DNA of 6,394 bases from Puniceicoccaceae bacterium (GTDB taxonomy: Bacteria; Verrucomicrobiota; Verrucomicrobiia; Opitutales; Coraliomargaritaceae), in assembly GCA_011522825.1 (NCBI GenBank), contig WTIG01000197.1:1-6394 (forward strand), in the 5' to 3' direction. Position numbers and translations under genes: made by a program. Positions 1 through 5,953 of this stretch are shown in pieces (the stretch's first letter is position 1; every line of letters begins with the position of its first letter). Below the pieces are notes generated by a model. The model saw nothing but the letters and a program-made list of their open reading frames with translations. It ran no database searches and was not told where the DNA came from.

Positions 1-286
1 TAGCAATACTCTTAAATTGTAAATATTTCTGCAGTACTTGCGACTTATTGGCTATAGATTGCGGACCAGGAGGATTTTTAGGTTTGTTGAGCGATCCATT
101 ATTTTTTGGAACAAATGGATTGTTTGTGATCAGGTTTGAGGTCGCTTGAGAGGGAGAGGCCGGTGGTATGGGAGAGGCCGGTGGTAAAGATGGAGTTTGA
201 GCCATTAAGGAGGTGCTGATCAAGCAGGTGCTTAGAGCAAGATAAGCAGCTGCGATGGGTGAAATAAGTGATGGCTTATAAATCAT
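1..286 (-). CDS. Proline-rich exported/anchored protein, candidate GspC analogue (3' partial)
   Basis: The frame starts at an ATG 18 bases after the gspD stop and runs off the left edge after 95 codons. Residues 1-29 (MIYKPSLISP... ending SLMA before QTPS) form a hydrophobic N-terminus that could be a cleaved signal peptide or a retained membrane anchor. Next comes a proline-rich linker (31-47) with two [LI]PPASP hexapeptides, a NNPFVPKNNG segment (55-64), another Pro/Asn-rich stretch, and then KYLQFKSIA (87-95) at the edge, which looks like the first strand of a small beta domain. In GspC and PilP-type proteins, an anchor and flexible linker precede a small beta-barrel homology region that contacts the N0 domain of the secretin. 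Gene position directly after gspD, and absence of another gspC in the window, make a GspC-like clamp plausible. The homology region itself lies outside the window, so I give no symbol. Confidence 0.5.
   Translation of the reverse strand, partial: MIYKPSLISPIAAAYLALSTCLISTSLMAQTPSLPPASPIPPASPSQATSNLITNNPFVPKNNGSLNKPKNPPGPQSIANKSQVLQKYLQFKSIA
152..187 (-). repeat. Two-copy 18-bp tandem repeat in the proline-rich linker
   Basis: Two adjacent 18-base units (152-169 and 170-187) match at 17 of 18 positions, differing only at the first base of the first codon (TTA versus ATA). Each encodes [LI]PPASP. The use of identical codons in both copies indicates recent duplication rather than convergence. 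Being a multiple of three, it extends the linker without breaking the frame. Confidence 0.9.
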
Positions 287-298
287 CGATTGATCAAA

Positions 299-341
299 TT
301 GGGCTTAAGGGATTAAGGATTCTTTTTTCTTTGGGCTTAAG
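299..341. repeat. Pair of 11-bp direct repeats at the gspD 3' end
   Basis: The plus-strand 11-mer ttgggcttaag occurs at 299-309 and again at 331-341, 32 bases apart. The left copy covers the gspD stop codon and the start of the gspD/GspC-like spacer; the right copy lies within the last codons of gspD. No function is evident and it may be chance. Confidence 0.5.
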
Positions 342-2374
342 CGACTGCCTTTCATATAAATTTCACGAATTGTTCCATCTTCTAAATAGCCTTCTATAGT
401 TTCACCTTCTTCGTAGTTTTCTATGATGTCCTTTGTGAGATCACTTGATTGGCTTGGGTTTCGTATGATGGTTGGGCGAATGAAAATTACAAGTTCTGTT
501 CGGTTGTAGGATTTGGTTGTTCCACTTAAAATATTTTTAAGAAGTGGTAATCGGCCAATTAGTGGAAAATAGCTCCCTGAATCTGAAATTTCATTTTGTT
601 GAAGTCCTGCAAGTACAGCTATTTCCTTGTCGGATACAGTAATTGTCGAGTTAGCTTCGCGCTTACCAATTATTGGTTGTTCATTTCCGTCAATTGTGGT
701 TTTCCCTGAAATACTATCAGCACTTTGATTGATTTCCATTTGGACACTTCCGTCGGCACCAATCAAAGGCGTAACTTCAAGTTGTATTCCTATATCACGG
801 AATTCAATATTACTCCGAACATTGCTTGAATTTAATGTGGTTTGTGAGCCTGTAACAATCGGGCGTGATTCACTAACATTTATTGTACCTTCTTCATTAT
901 GGCTAACAACGATTGATGGGGTCGATAAAACTTTAACATCTGAATCAGATTCAGCTAATTCTAATATGCCTTCAAAGGAGAATTTGCCCGATACTATTGC
1001 TGTTGTGGTACCAATAAATGGGTTTATTTTATCTCCATCATTATCTAAATTGGAGAGTTTTAGTTTTTTAGGACTATCAAGAAATCCAGAACCATCGTAA
1101 TTAATTATAAAATTGCTGAGGCCAGTGGCTTGATCTTCAGATAATCGAACTTCCGTGATAATCGCCTCAATTCGAACTTGAGGGAGAGGGATGTCAATTT
1201 TCTCGATGAGGGTTTCTAAAGTTTTTAGGTCTTGTTGGGTACCGTAGGCGACAATGGCATTGATGCGTTCATCTGCTGAGAGTCCAACAAACTCAGAAAA
1301 CTGGAGTGAAGCATTTGAATTAGCGTTCGCAATGGATGCTATTGGGCTGTTGCTATTAGGTGTAGGTGATGGTGCTGGGCTTGGTTGGTTAGGTTTTGCA
1401 TTAGCGGTACGAGCATCATCTTCGCGACTTTTTCTTTGCCCAGTGATTATTTCATCGATGATTTTTACCACGTCTTCGGCTTTGGCTTGTTTGAGCGGGA
1501 AGACTTCGCTTGCGGTAAGGGGAGCAGCATCGATATCGATATTATCAATAACTGATTGAATGAGGGCTAAATTCGCTGGGTGTGTGACAAGAATCAGTTG
1601 GTTGGTCCGTTCATCAACTGTGATGTTTGTGTTGCCTTGAAGGTAGCTTTTGAGCGAACCATCGATTAGAGATCGTAGCTGACTCTCCATGTCTTTAGCT
1701 TGTACGAATTCAAGCTTGATGAACTCAACACTTTCACGAATGGCTTGAGGTTGATCATTCTCTTTAAGAAGCGTCTCTATGCGTTGTAAATTAACCAATG
1801 CGTCTGTGATGAGCAGGGCGTTGGACTTTGGGTAGATGGTGAGATTGTGATTGGGCGATAAAGATGAAGTGATAAGGTTGGTGGTCGATTGATCAGCAAC
1901 GAGGTAGTTGAGTTTGAAGAGTTTTGCGTAGATTTGTTGGCTGGACGGTAGATACTGAGTGGAGCCGTGAATCATTGTTGGCACTTGTGTGCTTGGGTTA
2001 GAAGCGGGTACGGCTTTTAAGAAACGTCCACCCATGTCTGTCAACATGATGCCGTTGAGTGAAAGCAAACTTTCTAAGGCGAGGATGGCTTCAGATTTTT
2101 TAATCGGCCCTCTGGAATTGAAATTAATTTTAGTAACGGGCAGGTCTTGTCTGCGAAGAATAATCTTATCGGTGAGTTGCTCGAGTAGTTCGATAACTTG
2201 AATTGCCGTTTCATCTGTAAGAACGAGTAAATCTATCACCACATCTGGGTCTTCTACAGTCGGCTCAAGAGGCAAGAAAGGGTTTGGATTACCTTGTGCA
2301 GAGGCATGGGTAATGACTCCAAGTAAAAGAAGGTTAAGAGCTAAAATAGAAGCTATAAACGAGGCGATTTTCAT
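305..2374 (-). CDS. gspD: Type II secretion outer-membrane secretin GspD
   Basis: This 689-residue protein has a clear signal peptide (residues 1-26, cleavage likely after HASA). Domain order fits GspD: N0 (about 43-122), then three N1-type repeats, N1 (150-208), N2 (215-282) and N3 (287-397), and the secretin beta-barrel domain (398-637). Seen signatures include QVRIEAIITEVRLSED (399-414), VKVLSTPSIVVSHNEEG (480-496), DIGIQLEVTPLI (527-538) and the C-terminal secretin motif KEIAVLAGLQQNE...FPLIGRLPLLKNILSG (583-618), then ELVIFIRPTII (627-637). The usual GGL is AGL here. N3 is split by a Pro/Ser/Asn-rich low-complexity insert (about 312-356), a position where GspD proteins often carry a loop. 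A 52-residue tail follows the barrel, acidic then basic; it could be a pilotin-binding or other S-type region, but this is unproven. GspD multimerises to form the outer-membrane channel. Absence of AMIN domains argues against PilQ. Confidence 0.95.
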   Translation of the reverse strand: MKIASFIASILALNLLLLGVITHASAQGNPNPFLPLEPTVEDPDVVIDLLVLTDETAIQVIELLEQLTDKIILRRQDLPVTKINFNSRGPIKKSEAILALESLLSLNGIMLTDMGGRFLKAVPASNPSTQVPTMIHGSTQYLPSSQQIYAKLFKLNYLVADQSTTNLITSSLSPNHNLTIYPKSNALLITDALVNLQRIETLLKENDQPQAIRESVEFIKLEFVQAKDMESQLRSLIDGSLKSYLQGNTNITVDERTNQLILVTHPANLALIQSVIDNIDIDAAPLTASEVFPLKQAKAEDVVKIIDEIITGQRKSREDDARTANAKPNQPSPAPSPTPNSNSPIASIANANSNASLQFSEFVGLSADERINAIVAYGTQQDLKTLETLIEKIDIPLPQVRIEAIITEVRLSEDQATGLSNFIINYDGSGFLDSPKKLKLSNLDNDGDKINPFIGTTTAIVSGKFSFEGILELAESDSDVKVLSTPSIVVSHNEEGTINVSESRPIVTGSQTTLNSSNVRSNIEFRDIGIQLEVTPLIGADGSVQMEINQSADSISGKTTIDGNEQPIIGKREANSTITVSDKEIAVLAGLQQNEISDSGSYFPLIGRLPLLKNILSGTTKSYNRTELVIFIRPTIIRNPSQSSDLTKDIIENYEEGETIEGYLEDGTIREIYMKGSRLSPKKKESLIP

Positions 2375-2391
2375 AATAGTTTAGTTGTGTA

Positions 2392-2940
2392 CTAAATACT
2401 TTGTTGGGTGAGGTCAAAGGAGTTTATTTCAAAACGAATATTCATTTCTTGAGGTCGTCTTTGATTTTTGGTGATGCGAATGGATTTTGGGGCGATGTAG
2501 GGGGAGAAGGTTTTCAGTCGCTGATTGAACTGAATGAATTCTTGAACGGTGACTCCTTTGAGGCGAAGTCGCATCGTGTGATCGTTAAAAATTTCGCTGG
2601 TTCGTGTTTGTACGGGATCGATATCTGTTTTGCCTTCAAGTTTAATTTCGCGAATGAGTGCATCCACTTGACCAGATAGCTGTGCCGCAGAAAAGGTTTT
2701 GCTAGGCTCTACTTTTTCGAGAGCGATAGCTAATGCTTCTGCATATTGAGCTTCACGATCAAGCCATTGTTGCTGAGTCATAAGCTCAATAGCGGTGGTT
2801 TGTCGTTCGTTATTCCAGGTGCTGGCTTTGCTAAGAAAACTTTGTGACCAAATAACAAAGAGCACGAGAATGAACCCCTGGAGGAGGAATTTTTCTCTAA
2901 GGGTTCTTTGCTGGTAAATCTTAATGAGTACTTGAATCAT
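2392..2940 (-). CDS. gspM: GspM/PilO-like inner-membrane platform protein
   Basis: This 182-residue protein has a short basic cytoplasmic N-terminus containing TLREKFLL (13-20), a single transmembrane helix at about 18-36, and a periplasmic remainder. Residues about 44-80 are helical and coiled-coil-like; residues about 84-176 show an alternation of helices and strands (AQLSGQVDALIREI, TMRLRLKGVTVQEFIQFNQ, EMNIRFEINSFDL) compatible with the ferredoxin-like fold of GspM and PilO. The RERxLL-like segment before the helix is common in GspM. Size and topology match the family (about 160-190 residues). In known T2SS, GspM dimerises with GspL and stabilises it in the inner membrane. The ATG follows the gspL-like stop after two bases (TAAGTATG), indicating translational coupling, and gspD follows after 17 bases. 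Sequence identity to named homologues cannot be judged here, so the call depends on topology and neighbours. Confidence 0.72.
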   Translation of the reverse strand: MIQVLIKIYQQRTLREKFLLQGFILVLFVIWSQSFLSKASTWNNERQTTAIELMTQQQWLDREAQYAEALAIALEKVEPSKTFSAAQLSGQVDALIREIKLEGKTDIDPVQTRTSEIFNDHTMRLRLKGVTVQEFIQFNQRLKTFSPYIAPKSIRITKNQRRPQEMNIRFEINSFDLTQQSI

Positions 2941-2942
2941 AC

Positions 2943-4022
2943 TTAAAGTTGAGATGCGTTGGACTGAAAATACATTTTTAAGGTGAATGTGGTTTTGCCT
3001 CCACGGGTTATGTATTTAGGGTCTTCTAAGACGTTAAAGTTTTTGGACTGGTTGAGTTGGGTGACGTATCGATTGAGATCGTTGACGCTGCCTGCAGTTC
3101 CTTTGATGGTGACTTCGTTTTCGTTGGTGATGTCTACATTATCATAGATGATGTTTGAACTGATTTTGGAACGTATTTGATTCGCTTGTTCTAGGAGTTT
3201 GATGGGACTGACTTCATTATTAGAAATTTGCTCTAATTTATTGATAAGCGTATGTTGGTCTTCAATAAGACGAACCGTGGGGGCTTGAGTTTCTATCTTA
3301 GAAGCGTATTGAGTCAGCCAAAGATTGGCACCCGCTAGAAGTAGCTCAGAAAGTACAATAAAGGCGATGAAGTATAAACTGAATGTTAGGCTTTTATTGA
3401 CGAACGCTAATCGTGAGCGGTTTTTTTGTTCCTGGTCTTTAAAGGCCTCTGAGCGTATGTCCGCAGACCATAATACTGGAAGCTCTAGGCTAATTGAAGT
3501 CGGCGAATCATCCGATTCCTCATTCGTGGTGCTTTGGGCGATACTGATTTGAAGATCTTTTTCTAAATGAAGTGAATGCACTTCAGCTTCGTTAGTGCTT
3601 AAAGTTTCTAATTTACTTAGGTCTCTTAGTTCGCTTGGCTGAATGGTTTCGAGGGCGAGTTGGGGTACAAACTGAGGTAAGACCCATGTATAGTCTTCGA
3701 GTGCGTCATAGCCTTCATTGGCTAATCGTGATTTCAAACAAGCGTAGAGAATACTTTGCTCAGCATTGGGTGGGGTGTAGTAACCCCAAAGCAATTGATC
3801 TAGGGGCAAAGGAGACAATGACTCTAGTTGAAGTTCAAAAAATCGGTAGGCCTCTTTATCTGAAATAGGCTGGTCATCCTCATTTTCAAAAGTAATGAAT
3901 TCGACAAAAAAATACTGACAGGGAATCAGGCAAATAGGAGGGTCAGAAATAGTGGGTGATTCCTCTAATTCCATATTTGCATCATGGGGTTCTAGTTCTT
4001 GAGTATTGATAGTATTATTCAA
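2943..4022 (-). CDS. gspL: GspL/PilN-like inner-membrane platform protein
   Basis: This 359-residue protein (from the TTG; 343 from the ATG at 3974) has one transmembrane helix at about residues 211-235 (LTFSLYFIAFIVLSELLLAG). About 210 residues precede it and 120 follow, the topology expected of bitopic GspL: a large cytoplasmic domain that binds the GspE ATPase and a small periplasmic domain that pairs with GspM. The periplasmic part has a probable coiled coil (about 245-285) and then a ferredoxin-like pattern, NEVTIKGTAGSVNDLNRYV (302-320) and KTTFTLKMYF (343-352), very like PilN/GspL C-termini. The N-terminal half contains YRFFELQLESLSPLPLDQLLWGYY (59-82), which resembles the start of actin-like GspL/PilM cytoplasmic domains, but no nucleotide-binding signature is visible. 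It lies between gspK and a gspM-like gene, with two bases to the latter. Assignment rests on topology, the C-terminal pattern and order; a fusion-type PilM/N relative is the alternative. Confidence 0.72.
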   Translation of the reverse strand: MNNTINTQELEPHDANMELEESPTISDPPICLIPCQYFFVEFITFENEDDQPISDKEAYRFFELQLESLSPLPLDQLLWGYYTPPNAEQSILYACLKSRLANEGYDALEDYTWVLPQFVPQLALETIQPSELRDLSKLETLSTNEAEVHSLHLEKDLQISIAQSTTNEESDDSPTSISLELPVLWSADIRSEAFKDQEQKNRSRLAFVNKSLTFSLYFIAFIVLSELLLAGANLWLTQYASKIETQAPTVRLIEDQHTLINKLEQISNNEVSPIKLLEQANQIRSKISSNIIYDNVDITNENEVTIKGTAGSVNDLNRYVTQLNQSKNFNVLEDPKYITRGGKTTFTLKMYFQSNASQL

Positions 4023-4030
4023 GGGTATTA
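4020..4030 (-). promoter_or_regulatory. gspK stop and TTG start of the gspL-like gene
   Basis: On the minus strand the gspK TAA is followed after five bases by a TTG, the first possible start of the next frame. No Shine-Dalgarno motif precedes it. The nearest in-frame ATG is 16 codons downstream (3972-3974). The tight spacing favours TTG with coupling to gspK, but the start is not settled by the sequence. Confidence 0.45.
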
Positions 4031-5110
4031 CGGCAAAAAGTCTAGATTGGAATGCGAATAAATCGATGCACTACTTGAGTCAATTGAATGGTTTTCGCTG
4101 ATTTTTAATATCTTAAACGGGAAGTTTAGTTTTAATTGTTCTTCGAGTGTGCCTTCCTTTATCCATGCTGGGTCTTCGCTTTCAGCTCTGCCAGGAAGGT
4201 TACTCGTGCTGGTACTATTAGAAAAGTTTTTTTCAACGAGTGCATTGATGATGAAGGGTACATCACCTCGCTTTAGGGTAATTTGTATTAGTAGCGTGCC
4301 TGTACTTGTGGTCAGTAGCTCGCTGTTGAGGCTTTCGGGGAGTCGAGTAAGGTAGGGTTTATCTTCGGTTTCAAATAGTGCTTTGGCATCCCAACTGGTA
4401 TTGAGAAGTAAATAATCAAGTACTGAGGGCGATGCAGCATTTACGTTGACAGGCTGATTGTGTAGGGTCGTGACCATGGACTGTAGACGATAGTAAAGTT
4501 CATTAGGCTGGCCGTTTTCATCAAAAAATTCTTCTTTCCAAGTTTGAATGAGTTTAAGCTCATCGAGTGATTCGATGGGACGGTTTGCAGGTCTATAAGG
4601 CGGATCGAGTGATTCATAATCGTCTGATTCAGCGCCATTCAGTGAGCGATTGTCGTCTGCATCAATCCAATCGGTCCATGTATCTTTTAATTCTTGTGTG
4701 GTGGAAAAGTCGAAGCCGAGACCTTCTTCCAATAAGTCGCTCATTTGCTCATCGCTGAGTGCATTAATGGGGATTTTTCCAGTCGGGTCTTGGATATGTA
4801 TGTCGATGGCCCAATCTTTATTTTGAGGCAATTGAAAATATTGAAGAGGGTTTTGCCAGCCTTGCTCATAGTGGTGAATGTTTCCATCATCTATGGTTGC
4901 GATTTCATGTATGACCGCGAGGGTGATTTCCAAAGTATTATAGGCGAGTGCCCTTAAATCCGTCGGCTGTTTGAAGAGTGCCTGGTATTCTAAATCGTTT
5001 ACTGAATCATCTATGAACTTAGTCGTCAAAAATGCGAGTAAAGCAATGATAGCAAGGACAGCGATGAGGACGCTCCCTTTTTGATCGGCTCTATGTTCTT
5101 GAGTTCGCAT
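4028..5110 (-). CDS. gspK: Type II secretion minor pseudopilin GspK
   Basis: This 360-residue protein has a prepilin-type N-terminus, DQKG|SVLIAVLAIIALLAF, with cleavage expected after G12. Position +5 is Ala17 rather than Glu, which is the known GspK peculiarity: it caps the pseudopilus tip and lacks the Glu5 needed for stacking under another subunit. The body carries a clear GspK pattern: DPTGKIPINALS (108-119), an acidic DWIDADD (147-153), PPYRPANRP (170-178) followed by SLDELKLI (181-188), and PVNVNAAS (220-227) at the start of the helical, helix-hairpin-helix-like part. The large alpha-helical domain between the strands is the family hallmark, and the acidic cluster could include the calcium site described in GspK. 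Residues from about 295 form a Ser/Asn-rich tail followed by a weakly structured end. It begins 28 bases after gspJ and ends 5 bases before the chosen gspL start. The motif set makes this one of the safest calls in the window. Confidence 0.93.
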   Translation of the reverse strand: MRTQEHRADQKGSVLIAVLAIIALLAFLTTKFIDDSVNDLEYQALFKQPTDLRALAYNTLEITLAVIHEIATIDDGNIHHYEQGWQNPLQYFQLPQNKDWAIDIHIQDPTGKIPINALSDEQMSDLLEEGLGFDFSTTQELKDTWTDWIDADDNRSLNGAESDDYESLDPPYRPANRPIESLDELKLIQTWKEEFFDENGQPNELYYRLQSMVTTLHNQPVNVNAASPSVLDYLLLNTSWDAKALFETEDKPYLTRLPESLNSELLTTSTGTLLIQITLKRGDVPFIINALVEKNFSNSTSTSNLPGRAESEDPAWIKEGTLEEQLKLNFPFKILKISENHSIDSSSASIYSHSNLDFLP

Positions 5111-5138
5111 ACGGTTTATTGAGAAGTCTTTGGTGTTT

Positions 5139-5951
5139 TTAATAGAGGATTAAATGTTTAGATTGTTTGGGTATAGGGATAATGCGTTCAATTTGCGTTT
5201 CTTGGTATTCAAAGCTGAGTTTAAGAAAGTTGGGGATGAGATAATCAAATTCGTTATTGGGGTTGATCATAGGCTCATCGAGCGACTCCCATGTTTCGGT
5301 TTCTATATCCCAGTAAATGTATTTCATTTCTTTGACAAAGGGTGAAAGCATGGTGCGCTGATAGTCATCGTCTGACTCAATGTCTTGATTTAAAGACGAG
5401 GTATGAACAAGACTCAGTCCTTCATCAGGGTCAAAGTAGAGATAGAGCGTATTTTCTACGGGCATGACTCCATAGGTGTTGGTCAAAAGCGGAGTATTAT
5501 TTCTAATTTGAAAGGAGAGTAGCGGGTCATCGCTTGTTTGGTTGAATTCAGGGTTTTGCCAAAATAGGTTGGTGTCACTCTGCGGTTCATTGTTCGTACT
5601 TGTTCCAGTTCCTGTATTTTGGTTGTTTGAGGAACTTGTTTGGATGCTAATCGTTCCAGCCTTGGTTTGAACGGATGGGTTGGTGGTAGCGGTTTGAGGG
5701 CTTGCAGTATTCTGAAGAAAAGTGTCTTCATTCGGAATAATTTGTGCAGAACGAAAATTAGATTTTAGAAATTGGCTGACCCCGTCTGCATGTTCATAAA
5801 AGGCATAGCGTTGTTCTCGCTTCGACCAAATATCCGTTATTGAGACGACAAAGGAAGCAGCAGAGGCGAGAATAAACCCAGATATAGCAATGGCAATGAC
5901 GACTTCAATTAAGCTCATCCCTTTTTGTTTTCTGTGCCAGAGTTTAATCAT
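5139..5951 (-). CDS. gspJ: Type II secretion minor pseudopilin GspJ-like
   Basis: This 270-residue protein starts with a short basic leader and a prepilin peptidase site, KQKG|MSLIEVVIAIAIS (cleavage after G11, Glu16 at +5), followed by a hydrophobic helix to about residue 37. By family knowledge, GspJ is a larger minor pseudopilin that joins GspI and GspK in the pseudopilus tip. Position between gspI and gspK, length, and a C-terminal half rich in beta-strand patterns (TLYLYFDPDEGLSLVH around 168-183; FLKLSFEYQ around 242-250) all fit. Residues about 81-142 are a low-complexity stretch rich in Asn, Thr, Ser and Gln, which looks like a lineage-specific flexible insert. The ATG overlaps the gspI stop by one base, and no other start would keep the leader. 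Sequence beyond the signal helix is not strongly diagnostic, so the J assignment leans on gene order; a generic PulG/PilW-type pseudopilin is the alternative. Confidence 0.8.
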   Translation of the reverse strand: MIKLWHRKQKGMSLIEVVIAIAISGFILASAASFVVSITDIWSKREQRYAFYEHADGVSQFLKSNFRSAQIIPNEDTFLQNTASPQTATTNPSVQTKAGTISIQTSSSNNQNTGTGTSTNNEPQSDTNLFWQNPEFNQTSDDPLLSFQIRNNTPLLTNTYGVMPVENTLYLYFDPDEGLSLVHTSSLNQDIESDDDYQRTMLSPFVKEMKYIYWDIETETWESLDEPMINPNNEFDYLIPNFLKLSFEYQETQIERIIPIPKQSKHLILY

Positions 5952-5953
5952 TA
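5949..5953 (-). promoter_or_regulatory. gspI/gspJ stop-start overlap (TAATG)
   Basis: Read on the minus strand, the TAA stop of gspI and the ATG of gspJ share one base (TAATG). The preceding bases are T-rich and contain no Shine-Dalgarno motif, so gspJ is probably translated by re-initiation or coupling with gspI. The overlap supports the chosen gspJ start. Confidence 0.7.

Noticed and set aside
224..235. Possible lipobox (LSTC, residues 18-21) in the GspC-like protein
   Set aside because: Thr before the Cys is unusual for a lipobox, and a better signal peptidase I site (SLMA before Q) follows. Membrane anchoring by lipid cannot be excluded but is not supported.
319..334. T-rich run near the 3' end of gspD as a terminator
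   Set aside because: On the transcribed strand it is an A-rich coding stretch for Lys/Ser residues, with no hairpin before it and the next gene following at once.
1254..1559. Plus-strand open frame of 101 codons (and similar ones at 729-1100, 1989-2201, 2401-2679, 3325-3552, 3635-3868, 4149-4355, 4567-4758, 4745-4957, 5154-5345)
   Set aside because: Each lies wholly or almost wholly opposite a well-supported minus-strand secretion gene, has no recognisable domain, and no upstream signal; they are antisense shadows.
305..4022. Reading the L-M-D genes as a type IV pilus pilN-pilO-pilQ cluster
   Set aside because: The secretin has N0-N1-N2-N3 without AMIN domains, and a clear GspK with GspI and GspJ precedes it, which is specific to type II secretion.
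4441..4638. Minus-strand frame of 65 codons inside gspK
   Set aside because: It overlaps the diagnostic GspK motifs in another frame and has no family features. The similar frame at 5483-5731 inside gspJ is rejected for the same reason.
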